This document shows positions 1 to 6,095 of a DNA stretch of 12,316 nt, piece by piece. The stretch lies in assembly GCA_903940375.1 (NCBI GenBank), contig CAJAKT010000470.1:1-12316 (forward strand), written 5' to 3'. The DNA is from an uncultured bacterium (GTDB lineage Bacteria; Actinomycetota; Actinomycetes; S36-B12). Position numbers and translations under genes: made by a program. The notes below the pieces were generated by a model, which was not told the DNA's origin, searched no databases, and saw only the letters and a list, made by a program, of their open reading frames with translations. Numbering within the stretch: the first letter of the stretch is position 1; each line of letters opens with the position of its first letter.

Positions 1-26
1 GGCCCCCGCGACGTGGGTCACACCTT

Positions 27-350
27 TCAGATGCTGAACTGGACCAGGCTCTTGTGCCCGACGCCGTTCGCCTCAAGCGAGGCGGCCAGGTCCGGCGTTA
101 CTGCCTTGTCGTCGATGACCCACTGGACGGTGTCCATGGCATCGGGGTTGAAGTCCGGGTCAGCGGCGAAGAAGCCCTTGCAGAGCCCGACCAGATCACC
201 GAACGGCATCGCCTTCGGGAACCGGAAGCACTGCGCGGAGACGAAGAACGGATTGCCCTTCCACCAGATGTGGACGAGCTGATCGTCGCCGTAGAGCTCC
301 TGACGTGACTTGGACGGGAACTTGTACTCACTGATCGCCACAACAGGCAT
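27..350 (-). CDS. dmpO: Phenol hydroxylase subunit P4 (DmpO-like)
   Basis: This 107-aa protein resembles the small gamma-type P4 subunit of multicomponent phenol hydroxylases, part of the cytoplasmic oxygenase with P1 and P3. The diagnostic stretch is the C-terminal third: VQW at about residues 75-77, then a Pro-Asp segment and EANGVGHKSLVQF, the equivalent of the EN-GLGHKD run in DmpO. It is slightly shorter than DmpO (about 119 aa). The ATG sits three bases after the P3 stop, and AAGGAGG lies 8 bases upstream inside the end of P3, so the two are translationally coupled. In dmp-type operons the next gene is the P5 reductase. Only 26 bases remain in the window after this stop and they do not show a convincing start. 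Confidence 0.9.
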   Translation of the reverse strand: MPVVAISEYKFPSKSRQELYGDDQLVHIWWKGNPFFVSAQCFRFPKAMPFGDLVGLCKGFFAADPDFNPDAMDTVQWVIDDKAVTPDLAASLEANGVGHKSLVQFSI

Positions 351-353
351 GGA

Positions 354-1883
354 TCAGCCCTCCTTGATCGTCGGTGCGTGCCAGGCCAGCCAGTCCTGGT
401 GGTCCATGGAGCCGATGTACTCGCCACCATCGCCGGGCTCCAGGCCGTACCAGACGGCGACGTCGGGCAGGGTCGGCCCGCCGCAGTTGCCCTGGTAGAT
501 CTGGTGCACGGGCAGCCACGCCTGGACGTACTTCTCCGGCTCGCGGTCGAAGATCCACTGGCAGCCATCGGAGCAGAAGTCGTAGCGCTCACCCTCGTAG
601 ATCGAGTGACGCTGGCACTGCACCAACGGGTTGCCGGGCTCGGTGAAGCCCATCGGGATCTGGCAGACCTGGCACAGCTGCGGCAGACCGGGGTTGAAGT
701 AGCGCTCCCCTGAGTCGACGACGCGCTGGGCCTTGTCCCACACGACCGACTTGAAGACCGGCCACGTGTCGGGGTAGGCCTCCTCGAGCCACGCCTGATC
801 CTCCGCGTCGGGGATGGTCGTCGTGAAGGCGGCCGCGTGGCTGTACTGGTAGAGAACCCAGTAGACCTGATGCGACAGGATCTCCTTCTCGTCGATCGCC
901 CACTGCACGTGGCGTGGGGGCTTGATGCCGTAGTACTCGAGGTCCTTGAACAGGCCGTTGAGCATCTGCTCCTCGAAGTACAGCTCGAAGGCTTCCTTCC
1001 AGCTCATGACCCGCTTGGGGAGCATGTAGTCCATCATCCCTGCGACGAGGGAGATGAGCCGATAGCCCCGCCAGAACCACTTGTCGAGCCACGCCTGCAC
1101 GATGGGGAGGTTGTCCTCATCCTGCTCGAGCATGAACTTGATGCCCTCGAGGCCGAGGGTCATGTGGCGGCTCTCGTCGGACTGCGCCGAGAACCCGAAG
1201 GTCATCGTGGGCAGGTCGCCGTTGAACGCCGCGCCCGACATGAAGGGCACGAACAGCAGGTTCGTCAGCAGGTACTCGAACGAGAACCCGATGGCGATCA
1301 GCCACTCGAACGGGCCGGCGGTGCCGGCGTCGTCGAAGAACGACTTCGGCACCGACAGGTACCAGACGCGGTCGCTCATCCGGCTCCAGTCGTGCATGCC
1401 GCCGAAGAACTTGTTGTAGTGCGACAGCGTGTGGACCTCGGTCTGCGCATGACGCAGCTCGTCCAAGCTCTGGCACAGGGACGCGAACCGCGCACCGGGG
1501 CCGTTGAAGTAGCGGGCCAGGTGCGAGAAGTTGCGGTGCGCCTGGTACTCGCCGGACGGGATGCCCTGCAGGAAGATCTTCATCGCATTCATGTAGCGAG
1601 CCTCGGTCAGGCCGAGCTGGCCCTGGCTCTGGGCGAAGCCGTCGAGGACGGCGTACAGGCGACGATCCTTCTCCGCCTGGTACTTGTTGTAGGCCTCGAC
1701 GGTGAGGCGGAAGGGATCCTCCCACTTCGACCAGTCGTGGACCTTGATGCCCTCGAAGGTCGTGTAGGGGTAGATCTCTTCCTCGGTCACGTAGGTCGGA
1801 TCCCAGTCGAGATCGTGGGTCAGTGCCGAATACCGCTGCTGCATCGAGAGCTTGCGCGCGGGCTTCTGGGTGGGAACGGTCAT
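354..1883 (-). CDS. dmpN: Phenol hydroxylase large oxygenase subunit P3 (DmpN-like)
   Basis: This is the 509-aa alpha subunit of a bacterial multicomponent (soluble diiron) monooxygenase. It carries the diiron centre that hydroxylates phenol to catechol using O2 and electrons from the reductase. Two E-x-x-H helices are visible: DELRH (E142, H145) and DESRH (E237, H240). E112 and E203 complete a plausible six-ligand set with the usual family spacing. A C-terminal YHS-type zinc segment has C404, C407, C437 and C441; this segment is typical of phenol hydroxylases. Length matches the family. The ATG has GAGGAG 8 bases upstream, and the gene lies 12 bases after P2. All key residues are intact, so it should be active. 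Substrate preference (phenol, cresols or benzene) cannot be read from sequence alone. Confidence 0.95.
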   Translation of the reverse strand: MTVPTQKPARKLSMQQRYSALTHDLDWDPTYVTEEEIYPYTTFEGIKVHDWSKWEDPFRLTVEAYNKYQAEKDRRLYAVLDGFAQSQGQLGLTEARYMNAMKIFLQGIPSGEYQAHRNFSHLARYFNGPGARFASLCQSLDELRHAQTEVHTLSHYNKFFGGMHDWSRMSDRVWYLSVPKSFFDDAGTAGPFEWLIAIGFSFEYLLTNLLFVPFMSGAAFNGDLPTMTFGFSAQSDESRHMTLGLEGIKFMLEQDEDNLPIVQAWLDKWFWRGYRLISLVAGMMDYMLPKRVMSWKEAFELYFEEQMLNGLFKDLEYYGIKPPRHVQWAIDEKEILSHQVYWVLYQYSHAAAFTTTIPDAEDQAWLEEAYPDTWPVFKSVVWDKAQRVVDSGERYFNPGLPQLCQVCQIPMGFTEPGNPLVQCQRHSIYEGERYDFCSDGCQWIFDREPEKYVQAWLPVHQIYQGNCGGPTLPDVAVWYGLEPGDGGEYIGSMDHQDWLAWHAPTIKEG

Positions 1884-1895
1884 CTGCGCTTCTCC

Positions 1896-2186
1896 TCAGT
1901 GCTTCCAGGCGATGACGATGCGATCGTCATCCCACTCAACGAACTCGCCGAAATAGCTGATCATGGCCATCTGGAACTCGTGGGTCTCCCACGGGCGTCC
2001 CAGCCGCTCCTCGATGCTTGCCTGGTTGATCACCAGCTGACCGGACTTGGTCAGCCGGATGATGCCGGGCATGTGCCGAACCGTCAGGTCGTCGTTGTCG
2101 GCCTCAATGGCCTCGACGACGGCGCGGTTCTCCTCGTTCTCCTGGATGTCTACGCCCACGGGGCGAGGTGCCGCCTCAACGCTCAT
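1896..2186 (-). CDS. dmpM: Phenol hydroxylase regulatory protein P2 (MmoB/DmpM family)
   Basis: This 96-aa protein belongs to the MmoB/DmpM family of cofactor-free effector proteins. They bind the diiron oxygenase and tune electron transfer and turnover. The visible family pattern is an N-terminal Q-(E/D)-N-(E/D)-N segment, a central MPGIIR strand (PAMIR in DmpM), an EERLGRPW segment and the C-terminal DDDRIVIAWK motif. I place the start at the ATG at 2186-2184, not the GTG one codon earlier. The P1 tail encodes GGAGG with a 6-base spacer to that ATG, and only 3 bases to the GTG. The ATG overlaps the P1 stop by one base (TGATG), which indicates coupled translation and equal subunit supply. 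Confidence 0.93.
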   Translation of the reverse strand: MSVEAAPRPVGVDIQENEENRAVVEAIEADNDDLTVRHMPGIIRLTKSGQLVINQASIEERLGRPWETHEFQMAMISYFGEFVEWDDDRIVIAWKH

Positions 2187-3208
2187 CACTTTCCTCCTGG
2201 AACGGTCAGGCCGAGCTCGCTGAGCTGGGCTGCGACGGCCGAGGTAGCTGCCTGTGCAGCAGCGGCCGCGCCGGTGTCGACTCGGGCATCAAGCGCCGCG
2301 GCGACGTCAGAGACTGCTTCGACGATCTGGTTCCAGCGACGTGCGAGCACGTCGTTGAAGGCCGCCTTGTTGACCTCTGAGTACTCCGGATCGGCGAACC
2401 AGGTCTTGATCAGCTGGTCGATCCAGCGACGCTGGTCGAGGAACCACGTCGAGAAGTGCTGCGCGACGAGGCTGTAGGCCCCGGCACCGCTGAGCAGCGC
2501 GGCCTCGTCCAGGTGCGTGAACATCACCGAGTAGAGCAGGCGATCGCACAGGTCCAGAGCCACGAGCTCCTTGGCGTAGTCGCGCTCGATGAGGAGTTCC
2601 TCGATGAGGCGACGCAGGCCCTGGAGGGCGGGATCTCCCAGCCACTTCTCCTTGGCCTCGGCCAGGGCGTGTGCATGACCGTCGTTGAAGGCGATGCCGA
2701 CGCGGGAGATGTTCTGCGCGTTGCCGATGCGATCGAAGGCGGCGTAGGTGCAGGCCTGGTCGATCGTCGTGCCGTAGGCGAAGCGGGAGCCCTCGATGGA
2801 GATGAGCTCGGCACCTGCCTCGTAATGGCGCAGCGGCAGCAGCAGATCGGCAACGATGGCCTGCCAGCCCTCGGGAAGCTTCAGCAGCAGCTGGCGCGTG
2901 TCGACGTACTCGAGTGACTTGGCGAACGCCTCACCCGAGGCAGCGCGCGACTGCACGTAGGGCGCGTAGTACAGCTGGCGCGGGTCCATGAAGGAGTAGG
3001 GGTCCGTCAGCCGGAACGCCGTGTACGTGGGGTCGTAGAGCTCCTTGTCGGGAGCCCACAGCGGGCGGTAGTGGAAGTTCTCGGTCGCCTGAATGTCGAC
3101 GGAACCCTCTTCGTAACGGGAGGCGGGCCGATCGCCATACCTCCGCACAAGATTCGAGAACGTCTTGCGACGGGGTTCTACGACCTGTGTTCGCAGTTCG
3201 AATTGCAT
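2186..3208 (-). CDS. dmpL: Phenol hydroxylase subunit P1 (DmpL-like beta subunit)
   Basis: This 340-aa protein is the beta subunit of the hydroxylase. It pairs with P3 in the (alpha-beta-gamma)2 oxygenase but lacks the iron site. The N-terminal part follows DmpL closely: VEPRRKTF, then RRYGDRPASRYEE, then NFHYRPLW, DPTYTAFR and DPRQLYY. A LLLPLRHYE segment follows near residue 125, where DmpL has LLVPLRHVE. The last 35 residues are an Ala-rich, probably helical tail with no obvious match in DmpL. I chose the ATG at 3208-3206 over the GTG two codons upstream, because AGGAGG overlaps that GTG and lies at ideal spacing (5 bases) for the ATG. It follows the small unrecognised gene after 32 bases. 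Confidence 0.93.
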   Translation of the reverse strand: MQFELRTQVVEPRRKTFSNLVRRYGDRPASRYEEGSVDIQATENFHYRPLWAPDKELYDPTYTAFRLTDPYSFMDPRQLYYAPYVQSRAASGEAFAKSLEYVDTRQLLLKLPEGWQAIVADLLLPLRHYEAGAELISIEGSRFAYGTTIDQACTYAAFDRIGNAQNISRVGIAFNDGHAHALAEAKEKWLGDPALQGLRRLIEELLIERDYAKELVALDLCDRLLYSVMFTHLDEAALLSGAGAYSLVAQHFSTWFLDQRRWIDQLIKTWFADPEYSEVNKAAFNDVLARRWNQIVEAVSDVAAALDARVDTGAAAAAQAATSAVAAQLSELGLTVPGGK

Positions 3209-3240
3209 GCTCACCTCCTGGGTGGGGTACGCGTGTTGCG

Positions 3241-3549
3241 CTAGTGCGCCGGATGGCGCGGGGTGTCGGATTCCATGAGCAGGAGCAGGAGCAGGTCCTG
3301 AACCGACTCGGGGCCGGCAAGCTCGCGGGGCTCGGAGTTGTCGAGGCCATCGGCGACGACGCGGCCGTAGGCCTTGCCCTCGCCGAAGACGGTCGACACG
3401 ACGGCCGCGCGTCCTCGGTAGTAGACCGAGAAGATCATCTCGTTTCCGATGATGTCGTCGACGAGGCTCATGTGATCGTCCTCGTCCGACAGCATCGCAT
3501 TGACTTCGCAGACCAACTGCTCTGTGAGCCCGCGGTAGGCAATCTGCAT
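3241..3549 (-). CDS. Unrecognised small acidic protein in the P0 position of the hydroxylase operon
   Basis: I do not recognise this 102-aa protein. It is the first gene of the hydroxylase operon, where dmp-type operons carry P0 (DmpK), an accessory protein tied to iron loading of the oxygenase. I cannot see the P0 sequence pattern in it. Visible features are an acidic N-terminal third with a DED-DH cluster near residues 22-26, a central strand-like region (MIFSVYYRGRAAVVSTVFGE) and a Leu run (DLLLLLLME) near the C-terminus. There are no cysteines beyond C14, no signal peptide and no membrane segment. The start at 3549 is preceded by AAGGG with an 8-base spacer; longer in-frame starts (TTG at 3666, ATG at 3654) lack a ribosome site. 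A role as functional P0 substitute is inferred from position only. Confidence 0.72.
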   Translation of the reverse strand: MQIAYRGLTEQLVCEVNAMLSDEDDHMSLVDDIIGNEMIFSVYYRGRAAVVSTVFGEGKAYGRVVADGLDNSEPRELAGPESVQDLLLLLLMESDTPRHPAH

Positions 3550-3610
3550 GTCATTGCCCTTGTTGACTGGGCGGAGCACCGACGGCCGCGTGGCGGGCGT
3601 CGGCAGTTCT

Positions 3611-3635
3611 TCATCGGCGTGATCCACGCCGATGA
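3611..3635 (-). repeat. Perfect 11-bp inverted repeat in the hydroxylase leader
   Basis: Arms at 3611-3621 (TCATCGGCGTG) and 3625-3635 (CACGCCGATGA) are exact complements with a 3-base loop. The element lies between the predicted leftward start near 3699 and the first gene at 3549, so it should fold as a hairpin about 60-85 nt into the leader RNA. No U-run follows, so it is not a standard terminator. It may be an operator, a transcript-stabilising stem or a processing site. Confidence 0.7.
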
Positions 3636-3705
3636 CCTCTGCAACTCGCAGCATGAAGGGTGTCAAGTGAGTCCCCGGAACGGGCCGGCGGATGCCGACG
3701 GCCCA

Positions 3706-3711
3706 TGTCTA
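3706..3711 (-). promoter_or_regulatory. Predicted -10 element of the hydroxylase operon
   Basis: On the minus strand this hexamer reads TAGACA (within AATAGACAT). Its first base is 28 bases from operator 1 and is the exact mirror position of the rightward -10. The -35 position (TGAGAC on the minus strand, 17-bp spacer) is poor, which fits an activator-dependent promoter. The predicted transcription start is near 3699. Confidence 0.5.
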
Positions 3712-3739
3712 TTGGGAGTGTGACCCCCGTCTCAGCACG

Positions 3740-3756
3740 GTTCCGCCATCCGGAAC
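3740..3756. promoter_or_regulatory. Operator 1: GTTCC-N7-GGAAC, hydroxylase side
   Basis: This is a 17-bp inverted repeat with arms GTTCCG and CGGAAC around five bases. It shares GTTCC-N7-GGAAC with operators 2 and 3 and is centred near -49 of the predicted leftward promoter, a position typical of activator sites. I infer it is bound by the IclR-family protein encoded at 5277-6041. Confidence 0.65.
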
Positions 3757-3759
3757 ACT

Positions 3760-3795
3760 TTCTGGAAATTGGGACCTAGGTCCCAATTTCCAGAA
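3760..3795. repeat. Perfect 36-bp palindrome at the centre of the divergent region
   Basis: Each half reads TTCTGGAAATTGGGACCT and the two halves meet with no loop at a CCTAGG core, with no mismatch over 36 bp. Its axis (between 3777 and 3778) is also the axis for the two flanking operators and both -10 elements. It lies upstream of both predicted transcription starts, so it should act as DNA: a further protein-binding site, a bridge between the two operators, or a cruciform. It does not look like a terminator. Confidence 0.9.
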
Positions 3796-3798
3796 GTC

Positions 3799-3815
3799 GT
3801 TCCATGCTGAGGAAC
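3799..3815. promoter_or_regulatory. Operator 2: GTTCC-N7-GGAAC, ferredoxin-dioxygenase side
   Basis: This is the mirror image of operator 1 around the palindrome axis, with three bases between it and the palindrome on the matching side. It lies 28 bases upstream of the TAACTT -10 element of the rightward promoter, centred near -49. The arms are conserved and the seven central bases differ from the other two copies, as expected for a dimer reading two half-sites. Confidence 0.65.
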
Positions 3816-3843
3816 AGCACCGCGGACCCTTACGGAGCAGGGC

Positions 3844-3849
3844 TAACTT
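3844..3849 (+). promoter_or_regulatory. Predicted -10 element of the ferredoxin-dioxygenase operon
   Basis: The hexamer TAACTT fits the actinobacterial TAnnnT pattern. It is 28 bases downstream of operator 2, and the -35 position (GC-rich, near 3821-3826) is poor, consistent with activator dependence. The predicted start near 3856 leaves a leader of about 45 nt before the GTG at 3900. Confidence 0.5.
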
Positions 3850-3899
3850 GCGGAGTCAGGGCGGATCGCTGATCCGCGGTGGATGGCTAAGGGGGTCGC

Positions 3900-4232
3900 G
3901 TGCCCAAGCTCACGGTGGATTCAGGCGACGTCACGGTCGACCTCCTCGAAGACGAGACGATCCTGGAAGGGCTGTACCGCAACGGGTTCGCCTACCGCGT
4001 CGGCTGTCGCCGAGGCGGGTGCGCGATCTGCAAGGTGGACCTCCTGCAAGGCGAAGTGGTCTACAACCGGCCCGTGGCCGAGAACGTGCTCACGGAGTCC
4101 GAAATGGCCGAGGGGACGTGCCTGACCTGTCGGGCTGTCGCCGTCACGGATGTACGAATCGCGCTGCGCGAGGACAACCTGCGTCGCGTGAGTTCTCTGA
4201 TGGCCCTCTACGCGGCGACGCGGACGGGCTGA
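3900..4232 (+). CDS. dmpQ: [2Fe-2S] plant-type ferredoxin (XylT/DmpQ-like)
   Basis: This 110-aa single-domain ferredoxin has the cluster motif C36-x4-C41-x2-C44, in the context VGCRRGGCAICKV, and a distal C77 (C74 is the alternative). The GCR-GGC--CKV form is that of XylT/DmpQ, the ferredoxins that re-reduce the iron of catechol 2,3-dioxygenase after oxidative inactivation by substituted catechols. Its place directly before the dioxygenase gene repeats the dmpQ-dmpB order and supports that role. Because the hydroxylase reductase is not in view, a second role in feeding the hydroxylase cannot be excluded. The start is a GTG with AAGGGGG 5 bases upstream. The N-terminal half is acidic, as expected for docking to a partner. 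Confidence 0.9.
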   Translation: MPKLTVDSGDVTVDLLEDETILEGLYRNGFAYRVGCRRGGCAICKVDLLQGEVVYNRPVAENVLTESEMAEGTCLTCRAVAVTDVRIALREDNLRRVSSLMALYAATRTG

Positions 4233-4278
4233 ACCTCACTCAACCGGAGTACCAAGAACACGAAAGGACCGTGCCGAC

Positions 4279-5193
4279 ATGGCTGTCATGCGAATGGGCT
4301 ACATGCACGTCAAGGTGACTGATCTGGCCGAGGCCAAGGAGCACTACGCGAACACCGTTGGGCTCTACCAGACCCTGGAGCAGGACGGCCGGGTGTACTA
4401 CAAGGGCTGGGACGAGTGGGATCACCACTCCGTCGTGATCGAAGAAGGCGGCGTCGGCTACGTCAAGTGCGGGTTCAAGTGCGAGAAGCCCGAGGATGTC
4501 GCAGACATCGAGACGAAGGCGATTGCCTACGGCTACCCGGTCGCGCGCATGGTCGCGGGCGAGAACCCCGAGGTCGGCGACGGCATCCGCGTCACGCTCC
4601 CTTCCGGTCATCAGATCGAGTTCTACAGCCAGATGACGGCATGGGGCCTCGAGGTCGGCACGCACAATCCGGATGCCTTCCCGCGTCACATGGTGGGCAT
4701 CGGCGCGCCGCGTCTTGACCACGCACTGCTGTGGGTCGACGACGTCGCGGGCATCGAGAAGTTCTTCATGGACTGTGTGGGCATGTGGGCCACGGAGCGC
4801 GTGCAGACGAGCCTCGACGACGATGCGCACACCATCGCCACCTGGTTGACGATCGGCGAGTCCAACCACGACATCGCCCTGCTCGAGGCGCCGGAGAACA
4901 AGATCCATCACTTCGCATTCGAGATGCGCGGCTGGAGCGACATCCTCCATGCGGCCGACATCTTCTCGATGGACGACGTCCCGATCGACATCGGGCCGAC
5001 GCGCCATGGCATCACCCGCGGCACGACGATCTACTTCTTCGATCCGGCCGGCAACCGCAATGAGACCTTCGCCGGCGGCTACCGCTGCTTCCGCGATCGT
5101 CCCACCGTGGTCTGGACGCCTGACCAGCTCGGCAAGGCGATTTTCTACCACAGCCGCGAGCTGAACGACCGGTTCCTCACGGTCGCGACCTGA
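4279..5193 (+). CDS. dmpB: Catechol 2,3-dioxygenase (XylE/DmpB type)
   Basis: This 304-aa two-domain extradiol dioxygenase opens catechol to 2-hydroxymuconic semialdehyde using Fe(II) and O2. By alignment from memory to XylE (307 aa), the iron ligands are H148 (RLDHAL), H211 (KIHHFAF) and E262 (GNRNETF), and the active-site residues H197, H243 and Y252 are all present. The C-terminal signature running through IDIGPTRHG, TIYFFDPAGNRNE and the DQLGKAIFYH end is nearly that of the proteobacterial enzymes. AAAGGA lies 10 bases before the ATG. It is cotranscribed with the ferredoxin (46-base gap) and followed by a strong hairpin. It sets the pathway as meta-cleavage rather than ortho-cleavage. Confidence 0.96.
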   Translation: MAVMRMGYMHVKVTDLAEAKEHYANTVGLYQTLEQDGRVYYKGWDEWDHHSVVIEEGGVGYVKCGFKCEKPEDVADIETKAIAYGYPVARMVAGENPEVGDGIRVTLPSGHQIEFYSQMTAWGLEVGTHNPDAFPRHMVGIGAPRLDHALLWVDDVAGIEKFFMDCVGMWATERVQTSLDDDAHTIATWLTIGESNHDIALLEAPENKIHHFAFEMRGWSDILHAADIFSMDDVPIDIGPTRHGITRGTTIYFFDPAGNRNETFAGGYRCFRDRPTVVWTPDQLGKAIFYHSRELNDRFLTVAT

Positions 5194-5218
5194 TTCCGGC
5201 GACTGACTGAGCATTTAT

Positions 5219-5252
5219 GAGGGGGTGGCGGGCGAAAGCCCGCCACCCCCTC
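5219..5252 (+). terminator. Strong hairpin after the catechol dioxygenase gene
   Basis: Arms at 5219-5233 and 5238-5252 form a perfect 15-bp GC-rich stem capped by a GAAA tetraloop. It begins 26 bases after the dioxygenase stop. Only a short, interrupted T stretch (CTTTCT) follows, common in actinobacterial terminators. It separates the dioxygenase operon from the regulator gene and overlaps a spurious upstream ATG (5217) of that gene. Confidence 0.85.
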
Positions 5253-5263
5253 CGCTTTCTGCC

Positions 5264-5269
5264 TAGGCT
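5264..5269 (+). promoter_or_regulatory. Predicted -10 element of the IclR-type gene (leaderless)
   Basis: TAGGCT fits TAnnnT and ends 7 bases before the ATG at 5277, so transcription would start at or next to the start codon. There is no good ribosome site before that ATG. Both points favour a leaderless mRNA, which is common in actinobacteria. No GTTCC-N7-GGAAC copy lies here, so autoregulation by that motif is not indicated. Confidence 0.4.
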
Positions 5270-5276
5270 GGCGAGC

Positions 5277-6041
5277 ATGTCGGATGCGGATGTCGAGGGT
5301 GGGCTGAAGTCCGTTGCCACCGCACTCGATCTGCTGGACTGTTTCACGGTCGACGAGGAGCTGGGTGTCTCGGAGGTGGCCCGCCGACTCGGGGTGGCGA
5401 AGAGCACGGCGCACCGGCTGCTGACGACGCTGGCTTCTCGAGGGCTCATCGCGCAGAGCACTGAGACGGGCCGCTACCGGCTGGGACTCCACCTCTTCGA
5501 ACTCGGCCAGCTGGCCCTGAACCGACTCGAGCTGCGGCGTCGGTCGGTGACCCTCCTCGAGGAACTGCGCGAGGTCAGTGGCTGGACGGTGCACCTATCG
5601 ATCGCCCAAGGCTCCGACACCCTGTTTCTCGAGCGGCTCCCGACGCTGCGCGGGATGCAGGTGATGACGGAGTTCCGTCGCCGCTGGCCCCTGCACGCGA
5701 CATCATCAGGCAAGGCGCTGTGCGCATACGATCCGGAGGCGGCCCAGAGGCGGATAGACGCGGGCTTCCCGGTGTACACGACCCGGACGATCAGCAACGC
5801 TCCTCAGTTCCGGGCAGAGCTGGCCGCGGTCCGCAGAGTCGGCTACGCGACCTCGCGCGAGGAGCTGATGTACAAGCTGGCCTCCGTGGCTGCGCCGGTG
5901 CTGGACCAGCACGGGATCGCCATCGCCGCGATCTCGATCACCGGCTCGGTCGGTGAGCTCAGCGAGCACAAGGACCGCCAGGTTCGACTGGTGATGACGG
6001 CGGCGAAGCACCTGTCGAAGCTGATGGCGACCAAGCACTGA
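5277..6041 (+). CDS. IclR-family transcriptional regulator
   Basis: This 254-aa cytoplasmic regulator has the two-domain IclR layout. The N-terminal winged helix-turn-helix spans about residues 10-70, with LGVSEVARRLGVAKSTAHR as helix-turn-helix. The C-terminal effector domain spans about 85-250, with the PLHATSSGKA signature near 138-147 and the SREE-MYKLASVAAPV segment near 193-208. I use the ATG at 5277 rather than 5217, because the earlier one lies inside the terminator hairpin and would add 20 residues with no family match. It sits between the two rightward catabolic operons. By position I infer it is their activator, responding to phenol, catechol or a ring-cleavage product, through the three GTTCC-N7-GGAAC sites. 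Many aromatic-pathway IclR proteins are activators, but repression cannot be ruled out. Confidence 0.95.
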   Translation: MSDADVEGGLKSVATALDLLDCFTVDEELGVSEVARRLGVAKSTAHRLLTTLASRGLIAQSTETGRYRLGLHLFELGQLALNRLELRRRSVTLLEELREVSGWTVHLSIAQGSDTLFLERLPTLRGMQVMTEFRRRWPLHATSSGKALCAYDPEAAQRRIDAGFPVYTTRTISNAPQFRAELAAVRRVGYATSREELMYKLASVAAPVLDQHGIAIAAISITGSVGELSEHKDRQVRLVMTAAKHLSKLMATKH

Positions 6042-6070
6042 TCGGACGCCTACGCAGGACGGGACCGGTG

Positions 6071-6085
6071 ACCTGCATCACAGGT
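6071..6085. repeat. Short inverted repeat ACCTG-N5-CAGGT after the IclR-type gene
   Basis: Two 5-bp arms flank CATCA, with TTTGGG following, 29 bases after the regulator stop. It could be a weak terminator for the regulator or a second binding site upstream of operator 3. It has no visible copy at the divergent promoters. Confidence 0.3.
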
Positions 6086-6095
6086 TTGGGCATTC

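Larger units (their letters stand above)
3550..3899. other. Divergent intergenic control region
   Basis: This 350-base stretch holds no gene I can support. It separates the hydroxylase operon (leftward) from the ferredoxin-dioxygenase operon (rightward). It contains two mirrored GTTCC-N7-GGAAC sites, a perfect 36-bp palindrome between them, a -10 element facing each way, and a leader hairpin on the hydroxylase side. If transcription starts about 7 bases after the -10 elements, the leftward leader is about 150 nt and the rightward leader about 45 nt. Confidence 0.85.

Noticed and set aside
1..26. Start of the P5 reductase gene at GTG 21-19 on the minus strand
   Set aside because: The frame is open for seven codons only and the AAAGG before it is too close to serve that codon. 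Too little sequence remains to call a gene.
837..2477. A 546-codon open frame on the plus strand, antisense to P3, P2 and P1
   Set aside because: It mirrors three genes with clear family motifs. Its composition (Leu/Val/Glu/Arg/His-rich) is that of an antisense frame in high-GC DNA, and it crosses gene borders.
3550..3666. A 39-residue N-terminal extension of the small protein starting at TTG 3666 (or ATG 3654)
   Set aside because: No ribosome site precedes either codon, the segment contains the 11-bp inverted repeat, and the ATG at 3549 has AAGGG at good spacing.
3661..3666. TTGACA on the minus strand as a -35 box for the hydroxylase operon
   Set aside because: The hexamer 17 bases downstream (TGCAGA) is a poor -10, and the mirrored TAGACA promoter at 3706-3711 is better supported by operator spacing. 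It could still be a secondary promoter.
3760..3795. The 36-bp palindrome as a bidirectional terminator
   Set aside because: It lies upstream of both predicted start sites, has no loop and no flanking T-run, and neither neighbouring gene ends here.
3667..3899. A sigma-54-type promoter in the divergent region
   Set aside because: I looked for the GG-N10-GC pattern in a TGGCAC-like context and saw none, and sigma-54 is not generally found in actinobacteria.
5217..5276. Start of the IclR-type protein at ATG 5217
   Set aside because: The first codons lie in the terminator stem and encode an Arg-rich stretch with no family match.
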